Positions 8,143 through 17,048 of a stretch of DNA of 64,000 nt are shown here, piece by piece. How positions within the stretch are numbered: position 1 is the stretch's first letter; each line of letters opens with the position of its first letter. A program made the translations under genes and the position numbers. This stretch comes from Chitinophagaceae bacterium. Lineage in GTDB: Bacteria > Bacteroidota > Bacteroidia > Chitinophagales > Chitinophagaceae. The notes under the pieces were generated by a model. The model had not been told where the DNA came from. It did no database searches and saw only the letters and a list, made by a program, of their open reading frames with translations. Location of the stretch: assembly GCA_025360525.1 (NCBI GenBank), contig JANYCA010000115.1, positions 1-64,000 of the forward strand. The letters are read 5' to 3'.

Positions 8143-9546
8143 ATGAACGCAATTATTTTAACAGCTATTTGGGGTATCGTCATGATGTTTGGAGGTGTTT
8201 TCTTCAAAAGTAAAAGCACGCCTAAATATTGGGCCATTGCTGGTTTAGTCCTGGTTTTTTTATCTAATGGCTATGAGTTATTAAACGGCGTTCCTTTCTT
8301 TGAAATTGATGTTAAGAATATGCTTCACTTCAATAGTTTCAATCTTACGTTTATTGCGGTAGCATTGTTTTGTACACTGCTTTTTTTTCTGCTAAACGGC
8401 AGGGATATTGAAAAAGTAGGAGAGAACGTTTCAGAATATTTTGCCTTACTGTTTTTTGTATTGTGTGGTGTTGCCATTGCTGCCAGTTTTAACTCATTGC
8501 TTACCTTATTTTTGGGAATAGAGATACTGTCTATCCCTTTATATATTCTTACAGGCAGCGATAAACGAAATCTTAAAAGCAATGAGGCTGCCTTAAAATA
8601 TTTTTTAATGGGGTCATTTTCAACAGGTATTATGTTGATGGGTATCGCCTTTATTTATGGCGGAAACTCAAATGGTTCTTTTCTTATTGATAATATCAAT
8701 TTAGGTGAAGGGGTTATGCCGCCGATGATTGCAGTTGGATTGGTATTTTTATTAATTGCGATGTCCTTTAAAGTATCTGCTGCACCCTTTCACTTCTGGA
8801 CGCCAGATGTTTATGATGGAGCACCAACAGTATTTACTTCCTTTATGGCTACCATTGTTAAAGCTGCTGGTTTTATAGCATTTATACGGCTGTTTGATAA
8901 TGCCTTTGGAAAAACCCAGGCTCAATGGCAAACACTGATTGTGGTTATTACCGCAGCCACTTTATTAATTGGTAATCTTACCGCAGTATTTCAGCAAAGT
9001 GTAAAACGCATGCTGGCTTACTCTAGTATTGCACAGGCTGGCTTTATGCTATTGGCAATTTTTGCACTAAACGATTATGCAAAAGAGGGTTTAATTTTAT
9101 ATACGGCAGCCTATAGCTTGGCAACCATTGGCATTTTTGCAATTCTCATTAAAATGAGTGACTACACAATTGACGGGTTTAATGGTTTAGCAAAGCAATA
9201 TCCTGCAATTGCAGTCTGTGCCACGGTATTCCTATTGTCATTAACTGGTATACCACTTACTGCCGGGTTTCAAAGTAAGTTTTATATGCTATTGGCTGCC
9301 ATAAAAAACGGACAGCAAAACTGGCTGGTTATTTTCGCAGTATTGATGGCGGCGGTTAGTGCTTACTATTATTTTAAAATAATACAGGCAATGTTTTTTA
9401 AAGAAGACAACCAACAAGCCGGAGCGCCTGCAATAATGGTTGAAAAATTAACACCTGCATTTACCTATCTCCTCTATTTTACAGCCCTATTAATTGTTGT
9501 ATTGGGATTGTTTCCTAACCTGCTAACTACCTGGTTGTATTATTAA
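8143..9546 (+). CDS. nuoN: NADH-quinone oxidoreductase subunit N
   Basis: Third antiporter-like pump of complex I, 467 residues, and the last gene of the operon. LFLGIEILSIPLYILTG carries the pump glutamate; FKVSAAPFHFWTPDVYDGAPTVFTSFMATIVKAAG and MLAYSSIAQAGFMLLA are the usual proton-channel helices. No obvious hairpin terminator follows. The 230 bases to the next gene are AT-rich and otherwise featureless. Confidence 0.96.
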   Translation: MNAIILTAIWGIVMMFGGVFFKSKSTPKYWAIAGLVLVFLSNGYELLNGVPFFEIDVKNMLHFNSFNLTFIAVALFCTLLFFLLNGRDIEKVGENVSEYFALLFFVLCGVAIAASFNSLLTLFLGIEILSIPLYILTGSDKRNLKSNEAALKYFLMGSFSTGIMLMGIAFIYGGNSNGSFLIDNINLGEGVMPPMIAVGLVFLLIAMSFKVSAAPFHFWTPDVYDGAPTVFTSFMATIVKAAGFIAFIRLFDNAFGKTQAQWQTLIVVITAATLLIGNLTAVFQQSVKRMLAYSSIAQAGFMLLAIFALNDYAKEGLILYTAAYSLATIGIFAILIKMSDYTIDGFNGLAKQYPAIAVCATVFLLSLTGIPLTAGFQSKFYMLLAAIKNGQQNWLVIFAVLMAAVSAYYYFKIIQAMFFKEDNQQAGAPAIMVEKLTPAFTYLLYFTALLIVVLGLFPNLLTTWLYY

Positions 9547-9776
9547 GTCCTCTGTTACTGCAGAATAACGCCTTCATCTTGTAAGTAAGTAATTACAGTT
9601 ACAAGTGTTATTACCCAATTTTAATTTAGTTGATTGTTTAACCTCCCCAACAACCTATATGTAAATGGCTAATTACTTTAATCACGCCCATTACTAACCC
9701 ATCAATTTTTGCCATTCATAAATAAACACGGCATCAATAAATATTCCAGTTTAACTTTATACCAGATAAAATTTGC

Positions 9777-11057
9777 ATGAAGACACTTGACTCTCTTTCT
9801 CTTTCTTATAATACGATAAAAAGTAATCGGTTACGTACAGCAATCACAGTTATCATTATCGCTTTAGGCATTATGGCGTTAATTGCAATAATAACTGCTG
9901 TGGAAGCGGTGAACCAAAGCCTTACTAAAAGTTTTTCTACTATGGGTGCAAATGCGTTTAGTCTTCGGTATAAAGAAAGGACTGTTCGTTTTGGCGGTGG
10001 ACCTAATAGAGGAGATACAAAGAAAGTAAACCGGAATAGTTTAGTAAAAAAATCCAGTGAGGGCAAGCCCATTACATTTGATGAAGCAAGGGGATTTAAG
10101 GAACGATATAATTTTCCTGCAACTGTTGGGATAGCTCTTTCGGGCCCCAGCGGAGTTATTGTAAATACAGACAGCAAAAAAACAAGTCCCGATGTTAGAG
10201 TCACAGGTGGCGATGAAAACTACCTTACATTAAATGGTTATGAGCTTGCTTTTGGCAGAGATTTCAATGAACTTGATGTAGAAAGTGGTAACAGTGTTTG
10301 TATTATTGGTACCGTAATTGCGCAAAAATTATATGGCGATAATGTTGAAAAGGCAATTGATAAAATTATCAATGTAGCAAATATTAAATACCGGGTTATT
10401 GGCATATTAAAAGACAAAGGAAGCAGTGCCTTTATGAACGCTGATAAAGTAGTAATAACCACTTATAATAACATACGACGGGTTTATGGTTCCGAAGGTA
10501 AATCTTACAATATTGCGGTAATGGTAAATGATTTAAAAATGATGGATGTTGCTATAGGAGAGGCGATAGGTACTTTTAGACCTGTAAGAAAACTCGACAT
10601 AAAAGAAGAAGATAATTTTTATGTTGATAAAAGCGATAGCATTGCCCAGTCATTAATGAAGAATCTTGGCTTTTTAAAATACGCCACACTTGCGATAGCT
10701 TTAATTACCCTTATAGGAGCAGCTATTGGTTTAATGAATATTATGTTGGTGGCAGTAAATGAACGTACCAAAGAAATAGGATTAATCAAATCACTAGGGG
10801 GTAAGGCTGGTGAAATAAGAGCTCAATTTCTATGGGAGTCAATCCTTATTAGTTTAATGGGAGCTTTTGTTGGTATAGTCGCAGGGATACTATTTGGTAA
10901 TATTGTGGCTGTATTATTAAAAACAGGGTTTGTAATTCCATGGGTATGGGTTATCGCAGGAGTTTTGGTATGTACATTGGTAGGACTTATTGCAGGACTT
11001 TATCCAGCTTTCAAAGCCGCCAAGCTTGATCCAATAGTAGCGCTCCGTTATGAATAG
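9777..11057 (+). CDS. MacB/FtsX-type ABC transporter permease
   Basis: A 426-residue permease with one N-terminal membrane helix, a periplasmic MacB-PCD-like domain of about 250 residues, and three C-terminal helices of the FtsX fold. The cytoplasmic coupling segment NERTKEIGLIKSLGGKAGEIRAQFLWES is typical. The N-terminus TIKSNRLRTAITVIIIALGIMALI is a MacB-like first helix. No ATPase subunit is encoded beside it, so it must use one encoded elsewhere. Such permeases usually handle lipoprotein, peptide or drug efflux; the substrate cannot be read from sequence. Confidence 0.88.
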   Translation: MKTLDSLSLSYNTIKSNRLRTAITVIIIALGIMALIAIITAVEAVNQSLTKSFSTMGANAFSLRYKERTVRFGGGPNRGDTKKVNRNSLVKKSSEGKPITFDEARGFKERYNFPATVGIALSGPSGVIVNTDSKKTSPDVRVTGGDENYLTLNGYELAFGRDFNELDVESGNSVCIIGTVIAQKLYGDNVEKAIDKIINVANIKYRVIGILKDKGSSAFMNADKVVITTYNNIRRVYGSEGKSYNIAVMVNDLKMMDVAIGEAIGTFRPVRKLDIKEEDNFYVDKSDSIAQSLMKNLGFLKYATLAIALITLIGAAIGLMNIMLVAVNERTKEIGLIKSLGGKAGEIRAQFLWESILISLMGAFVGIVAGILFGNIVAVLLKTGFVIPWVWVIAGVLVCTLVGLIAGLYPAFKAAKLDPIVALRYE

Positions 11058-11298
11058 TAGAACTAAAAATGGAACACATTTTTATCAATAGAAAATGCAA
11101 ATGTTCACGCCTCAAAAAGTTTTAAAAAAAAATACAGCCTTTTTTCATTCCTTCAATTTATTCATTATCTTGTGCTTCATCGATAGAAATATTTCTCCGA
11201 AATTTTTTTGATGGTATATGTGTTTGTCATAGCATTGTGTACTAATAAAATCAACTAAACATTTTTTAATTTTAATCACAAAAAAAAATCTGAAAGTC

Positions 11299-12156
11299 AT
11301 GGCAGAAACTAAATCAACTGCAACTGTAAAACCATCAACATCAGTACAGGCAAAAAAGTCAGGCAATGCAATTTCATTGCTAGCTCCCGTTATTTGTATT
11401 ATAGCAGGATATATAATCTGGCGATTTGTATTAGGAAATTCATCCGGATTTAACAAGCCTGGAACCGGGTTTTTCTGGCCAACACATGATGGCCCCAAAA
11501 ATGCCTTAAATAAAATGTATTTGGGTGGAATCATTGTTCCAATTCTTTTGGGAACATTTTTAACCATGATTACTTTTGTGATCGAACGTTTTTTAACAAT
11601 TAGTAAAGCTACTGGTACTGGAAGCAATGCAGATTTTATTCGTAAAGTTCAATATCAACTGGCAAACAAAAACGTAGATGCAGCCATTGCTGAATGCGAC
11701 AAGCAACAAGGAAGTGTTGGTAATGTAATGAAGGCAGGTCTTCATCGCTACAAGGAAATGATTACCAATAATGAACTTTCAACTGAACAAAAAGTATTGG
11801 CTATTCAAAAAGAAGTGGAGGAAGCTACTTCATTAGAGCTGCCAATGCTCGAGAAAAACCTTGTGTTTTTATCTACCATAGCATCTGTAGCAACATTGCT
11901 TGGATTGTTGGGTACAGTACTAGGTATGATCCGTTCTTTCTCTGCTTTGGGTGAAGGTGAAGGCGGTGGAGATGCGGCAAGTAAATTATCTGTAGGTATT
12001 TCTGAGGCGTTGTATAACACAGCATTAGGAATTGGTACTTCAGCATTTGCCATTATTTTCTACAATATTTTCACAACAAAAATCGATGGTATCACTTATG
12101 GTATTGATGAAAGCGGTTTCACGTTAACTCAGAGTTTTGCGTCACTGTACAAATAA
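11299..12156 (+). CDS. exbB: ExbB/TolQ/MotA-family proton channel
   Basis: Proton-channel subunit that powers TonB. The 285-residue protein has membrane segments near residues 27-47, 75-95, 190-215 and 235-260. The segment LLGLLGTVLGMIRSFSALGEGEGGG is the family signature between the last two helices, and ISEALYNTALGIGTSAFAIIFYN is the conserved final helix. An alanine/threonine-rich N-terminal extension precedes the first helix. It is the first gene of an exbB-exbD-exbD-tonB cluster with gaps of 60, 26 and 52 bases, consistent with one transcript. Confidence 0.93.
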   Translation: MAETKSTATVKPSTSVQAKKSGNAISLLAPVICIIAGYIIWRFVLGNSSGFNKPGTGFFWPTHDGPKNALNKMYLGGIIVPILLGTFLTMITFVIERFLTISKATGTGSNADFIRKVQYQLANKNVDAAIAECDKQQGSVGNVMKAGLHRYKEMITNNELSTEQKVLAIQKEVEEATSLELPMLEKNLVFLSTIASVATLLGLLGTVLGMIRSFSALGEGEGGGDAASKLSVGISEALYNTALGIGTSAFAIIFYNIFTTKIDGITYGIDESGFTLTQSFASLYK

Positions 12157-12216
12157 TTTTTTGATTCTGTATGGAATCGACGAAATATTGAATCTTTACA
12201 ATAAATAATAACCAAT

Positions 12217-12879
12217 ATGGGAAGAGCAAAATTACCTCGAAAGAGTACAAATATCGACATGACGGCAATGTGTGATGTTGCTTTCTTATTATTGTCTTTC
12301 TTCATTTTGGCAACTAAACAGAAGCCACCGGAAGCGGTGACAGTTATGCCACCAACATCGGTGTCTTCCAAAGCTGCTCCTGAAAAATCGATTATTATAA
12401 CATTGACCAAAGAAGGTAAGTGTTTTTTAATACTCGGTGATGAAACTAAAAAGAAAGATATTTTAAAAGACATCAACACCACCAAGGGCTTGGGCTTGTC
12501 TGATCAGGAAATTAGTAAATTCGCAAAATTAACCTTTATCGGGATGCCTTTAGGGCAGGTAAAAAGTGCTTTGGCATTGGAACAGATGCCTCCGGCAGAT
12601 AAATTGTTAGGCATTCCTATTCAGGATAGTACCAATAACGAAATGGTTGACTGGATTAGGAGTATTACCAATGTATATGCAGGCGGAGATCAAAAGGTTT
12701 TAGAAGAAATGATTCTTATTAAAGGAGACAATCTGGCTAAATATCCGGCGTTCAAAAACATTAAGTACGCACTAAAAAAGAATAACCTGTTTAAGTTCAG
12801 AATTGTTACCAACAGTGAAACTGTCCCAACTGGTTCTGAGTTGTATATCAAGAACAAAGAATTATTGGACAAGAAATAA
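12217..12879 (+). CDS. exbD: ExbD/TolR-family biopolymer transport protein (first copy)
   Basis: A single-span inner-membrane protein with a periplasmic C-terminal domain, 220 residues. The membrane segment DMTAMCDVAFLLLSFFILAT carries the conserved Asp used in proton translocation. At 220 residues it is longer than the other two ExbD proteins here, with an insertion in the periplasmic domain. It probably forms a heteromeric stator with ExbB and the next ExbD, an arrangement common in Bacteroidota. Confidence 0.9.
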   Translation: MGRAKLPRKSTNIDMTAMCDVAFLLLSFFILATKQKPPEAVTVMPPTSVSSKAAPEKSIIITLTKEGKCFLILGDETKKKDILKDINTTKGLGLSDQEISKFAKLTFIGMPLGQVKSALALEQMPPADKLLGIPIQDSTNNEMVDWIRSITNVYAGGDQKVLEEMILIKGDNLAKYPAFKNIKYALKKNNLFKFRIVTNSETVPTGSELYIKNKELLDKK

Positions 12880-12905
12880 ATTATTAACACTAAAACATAT
12901 TTTTT

Positions 12906-13454
12906 ATGGCAGAAATGGACACCTCGTCGGGTGGCGGACATAAAAAAGGACCTGGCGTAAAAAAAAGTAAAAAGATGTCTACCAGGGTTGATTTAACCCC
13001 AATGGTTGATCTTGGATTTTTGCTTATCACATTCTTTGTATTTACTACTACTATGAGTAAGCCAACTGCAATGAATATGAATGAGCCGAAGGATGATCCG
13101 GATCAACAGCTAAAAGTAAAACAATCGGGCGCTATGACCATTCTTTTGGGCAGCGATGACCAGGTTTATTACTATATGGGCGAGTTAACTGCAGATAATG
13201 CCTCACAACAATTTAAAAGCACCAATTTTAAAGATATCCGTTCTGTGATATTGGATAAAAAGAAGGCTACTCCCATTGGTGATTTAATGTATATTATCAA
13301 ATCGGATAAAGACGCTACTTTCAAAAATGCAATTGATATTTTGGATGAAATGGCCATTAATGATGTACCACCGGGTCACTATGCTGAAGTAGATATGAGC
13401 CCGACAGAAGAGCAGCTTATTAAATTGACTGAGCAGGCTAACGGACTTAAATAA
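12906..13454 (+). CDS. exbD: ExbD/TolR-family biopolymer transport protein (second copy)
   Basis: A 182-residue protein with a lysine-rich N-terminus and the signature TRVDLTPMVDLGFLLITFFV, which contains the proton-carrying Asp in its single membrane helix. The periplasmic part ends in KNAIDILDEMAINDVPPGHYAEV, as usual for the family. It lies between exbD copy 1 and tonB. It is clearly closer to the third ExbD (14443-14949) than to the first, since the membrane segment is nearly identical. Confidence 0.92.
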   Translation: MAEMDTSSGGGHKKGPGVKKSKKMSTRVDLTPMVDLGFLLITFFVFTTTMSKPTAMNMNEPKDDPDQQLKVKQSGAMTILLGSDDQVYYYMGELTADNASQQFKSTNFKDIRSVILDKKKATPIGDLMYIIKSDKDATFKNAIDILDEMAINDVPPGHYAEVDMSPTEEQLIKLTEQANGLK

Positions 13455-13506
13455 TTAGTTTTTGAAATTGAGTTAATTCCTGCATCAAAACAAAAAGCAT
13501 TCAGAA

Positions 13507-14334
13507 ATGGAAACAAATAAAATTTTAAACGCAGATATTCTTGATATCATCTTTGATGGCAAGAATAAGCAGTATGGTGCCTACGATCTTCGTAAGACGT
13601 ATGACAGTAGGCTAAAAAAAGCACTTTTGTTAACCGCAACTTTTGCTATCCTTATTTTCCTTAGCTCTGTTTTTGCAAATTTCATTGGTAAAAAAGAAGT
13701 GGCTAAATTGGATGTGATAGATACACAAATGGCGGAAATAAAAAAAGATGCACCCCCACCACCCCCACCACCACCTCCACCACCAACACCGCCACCGCCT
13801 CCTGAAATTAATCAGATTAAATTTACTCCTCCTAAAATTGTAAAGGATGAAGAGGTTAAACCTGAAGAAAAAATTGAAGAAATAAAGGAAGATCAGGTAA
13901 TTAGTACGAAGACGGTTGAAAGTGATAACAAGCAACAAATTGTGCAGGCTCCCGTGGATGACAAAGGTAGCCAGGTGGTTGAAGCTCCAAAGAGTGATGA
14001 AGAAGATAGAGTATTTACTAAGGTTGAGAATGAAGCAGAATTTCCAGGTGGAACGGCAGCCTGGACCAGGTATGTGCAAAAAAATCTGGATGGTTTTAAT
14101 CCTGCTGAAAATGGTGCACCTCCGGGGAAATATCAGGTTATTGTAAGATTCATTGTAAGTAAAGATGGTTCTATCAGCGACGTACAAGCAGAAACCAAAT
14201 TTGGATATGGCATGGAAGAACAGGCTATTAATTGTATAAAAAAGGGTCCAAAATGGAAGCCTGCTTTACAAAACGGTCGTAATGTAAATGCTTATCGCAG
14301 GCAGCCTGTAACCTACGTAGTTCAAGAAGAGTAG
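13507..14334 (+). CDS. tonB: TonB energy transducer
   Basis: Links the ExbBD proton motor to TonB-dependent outer-membrane receptors such as the SusC protein in this window. The 275-residue protein has a cytoplasmic start, one membrane helix near residues 38-60, and a proline tract of about 20 Pro residues at roughly 82-102. A charged linker and a C-terminal TonB domain follow (VIVRFIVSKDGSISDVQAE, then a PKWKPALQNGRNVNAYRRQPV-like end). The N-terminal KNKQYGAYDLRKTYDSRL is the usual Bacteroidota TonB leader. Confidence 0.93.
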   Translation: METNKILNADILDIIFDGKNKQYGAYDLRKTYDSRLKKALLLTATFAILIFLSSVFANFIGKKEVAKLDVIDTQMAEIKKDAPPPPPPPPPPPTPPPPPEINQIKFTPPKIVKDEEVKPEEKIEEIKEDQVISTKTVESDNKQQIVQAPVDDKGSQVVEAPKSDEEDRVFTKVENEAEFPGGTAAWTRYVQKNLDGFNPAENGAPPGKYQVIVRFIVSKDGSISDVQAETKFGYGMEEQAINCIKKGPKWKPALQNGRNVNAYRRQPVTYVVQEE

Positions 14335-14359
14335 GAAAGTTTTTTAAATTTATTTTTGT

Positions 14360-14390
14360 CCCCTTTCATTTTTGAAAGGGGATTTTTTTT
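14360..14390 (+). terminator. Intrinsic terminator after tonB
   Basis: Perfect 9-bp stem CCCCTTTCA (14360-14368) and TGAAAGGGG (14373-14381) with a TTTT loop, followed by A and eight T residues. It ends the exbB-exbD-exbD-tonB transcript and isolates the third exbD downstream. Confidence 0.9.
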
Positions 14391-14442
14391 GCTATAATCT
14401 TATGGAATCAGCCCGTATTTTCATCATTTTAAAAAGACAATT

Positions 14443-14949
14443 ATGGCAGCAATCGAAAATCACCAATCCCACAAAATAAAAAGACAAATCTCATTTAAAA
14501 AGAAGAATACAAGGGTCGATTTGACTCCGATGGTTGATTTGGGATTTCTTCTCATTACCTTTTTTGTATTTACTACTACAATGAATAAACCAACTGTAAT
14601 GAAGGTAGATATGCCGTTTGATAAAACAACTGAAAATAATCCGGTATGTAATTCCTGTGCGCTAACGGTGCTGCTTTGCAATGATGACGTTATCAAATAT
14701 TATGACGGTGATTTTTCAACTGCACAATTCCAATCGACCAGTTATGCCGGTATCAGAGATGTTATCTGTAGAAAGAAAGAGTTTGTAAAGCGGGTAAGGG
14801 GCACAACCGATGAGTTTGTATTAATTATAAAACCTACAGTGGAATCTTCTTTCAAGAATTTTGTCGACATAACAGACGAGGTTACCATCAATCAGGTAAA
14901 GAGATACTACCTGGATGAGGTGTCTTCTGTTGAGCAAAAAAAATTGTAA
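14443..14949 (+). CDS. exbD: ExbD/TolR-family protein (third copy)
   Basis: A 168-residue ExbD paralogue with the signature TRVDLTPMVDLGFLLITFFV and a periplasmic domain that contains extra cysteines (NPVCNSCALTVLLC). It lies beyond the tonB terminator, so it is probably transcribed separately. The membrane segment is almost identical to that of the second copy, which suggests a local duplication. The periplasmic domains have diverged considerably. It may form an alternative stator. Confidence 0.9.
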   Translation: MAAIENHQSHKIKRQISFKKKNTRVDLTPMVDLGFLLITFFVFTTTMNKPTVMKVDMPFDKTTENNPVCNSCALTVLLCNDDVIKYYDGDFSTAQFQSTSYAGIRDVICRKKEFVKRVRGTTDEFVLIIKPTVESSFKNFVDITDEVTINQVKRYYLDEVSSVEQKKL

Positions 14950-14983
14950 TCGTTTACGTGTTTTATCAATAAAATTGTTTGCA

Positions 14984-16063
14984 TTAAATTTTTCCGAACT
15001 TTTTATAATAAGCAATTAGTAACCCGGTAACCTCATCATAGCTTAACTCTCCAGCTGGTTGTTGATTGTTGACTAAATATTTGCTATAAAGCCATCTTAC
15101 GATGGGTTGAACCGGGTTTTTGTGCCGCTTATTAAACTCCCTCCATTCATACAAATCAGCTTTAACTTCCGGTATTAATTTAGAAGCAAAGTTTTTAACT
15201 ACAGAGGAATCTGTTTTGTATAAATTTCGTTGTGTATAAAGGAATAAATCAAGGTATGCAGAATAATGAAATAACGTATCTGTTGAAGCGATAGCAGCCA
15301 GATAACCAACAAAGTTTGCCTCGTCTTCTTTTGCGTAACCTAGCTGGTGGGCAGTTTCATGACAAAAAATGTAAGGTTGTAAAAATTTCGGAACAGTAGT
15401 GTTAACCTGTGCTTCACCTGTAAAGGGATTATAATAACCCGTAAAACCCAGATAGTTACCAAGCCAGCCCCATAGCGAAGGTTTGATGGACAATACATGA
15501 TTGGCTAAAAACTGGTATTGAATAGCTAAATGTTCAAAAGCATCCCTTGTACCCTCCTTTAACAACCTTGTTGAAACTAGATAAGGTTTTGCTTGAAATA
15601 GGGCTCGTTTACTGGTATTTACTTTATACAACAGGATTGAATCAATCATTCGAAGGTCTTGGGGTGTGTATTTATCATTACTTAAACTCAACTGACTTGC
15701 AATACCCGCCCTATTGTAATTTATCCCCCATAAAATATTAAAAAGCAGGTAGATAAGTAATAGGCACCTAAATAATTTTATACCGGATATGTGCAGCCAA
15801 GCCGACGTATTGCTGTTGTTTCTGTAAAATCGGAATTGCTGTACAACCATATAAACTAACCAAATTGCAATTACTCCGTAAAACAAATCGCCTGCACTAA
15901 ATGGAAGCCAGCCGAATAAATATATTAATGATGCTGAGATGGAGGGATAAATTCCGGTAGAATAATATTTTTCGATCCAGATGGTATTAGCCGAGATAGA
16001 ATGAATAATAATGGCAATTAACAGAAGAATTATATTGGGTAGCCATTTTCTAAATTTTTCCAT
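14984..16063 (-). CDS. DUF3810 family membrane protein with HExxH motif
   Basis: A 359-residue protein matching the DUF3810 family of Bacteroidota. Three hydrophobic helices occupy roughly the first 125 residues. The extracytoplasmic part contains FCHETAHQLGYAKEDEANF, an HExxH motif followed by a downstream glutamate, as in zinc metallopeptidases. Another recognisable segment is NYNRAGIASQLSL. Activity has not been shown for the family as far as I know, so peptidase function is inference. It converges on the third exbD with a 34-base gap. Confidence 0.82.
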   Translation of the reverse strand: MEKFRKWLPNIILLLIAIIIHSISANTIWIEKYYSTGIYPSISASLIYLFGWLPFSAGDLFYGVIAIWLVYMVVQQFRFYRNNSNTSAWLHISGIKLFRCLLLIYLLFNILWGINYNRAGIASQLSLSNDKYTPQDLRMIDSILLYKVNTSKRALFQAKPYLVSTRLLKEGTRDAFEHLAIQYQFLANHVLSIKPSLWGWLGNYLGFTGYYNPFTGEAQVNTTVPKFLQPYIFCHETAHQLGYAKEDEANFVGYLAAIASTDTLFHYSAYLDLFLYTQRNLYKTDSSVVKNFASKLIPEVKADLYEWREFNKRHKNPVQPIVRWLYSKYLVNNQQPAGELSYDEVTGLLIAYYKKFGKI

Positions 16064-16169
16064 ATTTCTTTAAAAATAGAAAAAAAATCTTTCGCAGATA
16101 TTTTTTCTTGATGAATACTTCGATTATTGTTAAAAAAGTTTACCTTCGCCGTCCTTTAAATGGGAGGTA

Positions 16170-16727
16170 ATGGGAAAAAGAAAGCCTTTTGAAATAGCTT
16201 TTGTAGGTTTGAAGCCGGGGATACATGAGTTTTTATATGAAATAGAGGATAGTTTTTTTGATGAAAGCATTCCACGTGAGTTTGAGCATTGTATTGCGAA
16301 AGTAAGATTACAGTTAGATAAGAAAACTAATTTCTTCTTATTAAAATTTGAAATAGGAGGCAAGGCAGATGTTGTTTGTGACCGTTGCAGCAATATTTTA
16401 ACCAAGGACTTGTGGGACGAATTTAATATGGTGGTAAAGTTGGTTGACAACCCGGATGAGATGAATGAAAAAGAAGAAGATCCTGATATTAATTATATAT
16501 CCAAAACGGAAAGTCACCTTTACCTGAACGACTGGATATACGAATTTGTAAGTTTGAGTGTACCCTTGCAAAAAATGTGCAGTGAACAAGAATTTGGAGG
16601 TGAAAAATGTAATATAGCCGTACTGGAAAAATTGCGGACGATGGAGGTGAAAGATAACGGACAAAATGCCAATACCATTTGGAAAGGATTAGATCAGTTT
16701 AAGAAAGCAAGTAAGAAATCAAAATAA
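16170..16727 (+). CDS. DUF177 (YceD-like) protein
   Basis: A 185-residue member of the DUF177 family, which is almost always encoded upstream of rpmF and is linked to 23S rRNA or ribosome biogenesis. ADVVCDRCSNILTKDLWDEF is the conserved core with a CxxC pair; a further Cys pair (MCSEQ, EKCN) lies near the C-terminus. The ATG is preceded by an unusually good GGGAGG, six bases upstream. TACCTTCG at 16141-16148 could be a variant -7 promoter element. Confidence 0.88.
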   Translation: MGKRKPFEIAFVGLKPGIHEFLYEIEDSFFDESIPREFEHCIAKVRLQLDKKTNFFLLKFEIGGKADVVCDRCSNILTKDLWDEFNMVVKLVDNPDEMNEKEEDPDINYISKTESHLYLNDWIYEFVSLSVPLQKMCSEQEFGGEKCNIAVLEKLRTMEVKDNGQNANTIWKGLDQFKKASKKSK

Positions 16728-16771
16728 AATAGCATTAATCAAATTTATAACACCACTTAAAATTAAAAAAT

Positions 16772-16966
16772 ATGCCAAATCCCAAACGCCGCCATTCGCA
16801 ACAACGCAGTGCAAAGAGAAGGACACATTATAAGGCTTCTGAAACTACTTTATCTGTAGATCCAACAACAGGCCTTACACATGTTCGTCATTGTGCTCAC
16901 ATTAGTGAAGGTAAACTTTACTACAAAGGACAGGTGGTTGCTGAAAAAGCGCCGCTAAAGGCATAA
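16772..16966 (+). CDS. rpmF: 50S ribosomal protein L32
   Basis: A 64-residue basic protein beginning MPNPKRRHSQQRSAKRRTHY, the typical L32 N-terminus. The zinc-ribbon cysteines of C+ L32 proteins are absent: only one Cys remains, in VRHCAHIS. It is therefore a zinc-independent C- form. It sits in the conserved DUF177-rpmF-plsX arrangement. Confidence 0.95.
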   Translation: MPNPKRRHSQQRSAKRRTHYKASETTLSVDPTTGLTHVRHCAHISEGKLYYKGQVVAEKAPLKA

Positions 16967-16983
16967 TATTTTTCAAATACTGC

Positions 16984-17032
16984 ATTCTAAGTTCTACATT
17001 CGATAATCAGCATGTGGGGCTTAGAATTTTTT
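16984..17032 (+). terminator. Hairpin with T-run between rpmF and plsX
   Basis: A 15-bp RNA stem forms between 16984-16998 and 17013-17027, with three G-U wobbles and a 14-base loop. The outer eight pairs are ATTCTAAG/CTTAGAAT. Six T residues follow (17027-17032). This has the form of an intrinsic terminator or attenuator, and it could lower plsX expression relative to rpmF. Confidence 0.65.
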
Positions 17033-17048
17033 ATTTAATGTATCTACC

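Noticed and set aside
9547..9776. Possible small gene or RNA between nuoN and the permease gene
   Set aside because: No frame of useful length, hairpin or RNA signature was found; the sequence is AT-rich only.
11145..11627. Minus-strand open frame of 160 residues overlapping the exbB start
   Set aside because: It overlaps a well-supported ExbB, shows no known motif, and is rich in residues typical of antisense frames.
13630..14187. Minus-strand open frame of 185 residues rich in Phe, Arg and Trp
   Set aside because: It is the reverse of tonB. Its odd composition comes from the proline-codon tract, and tonB itself is clearly the real gene.
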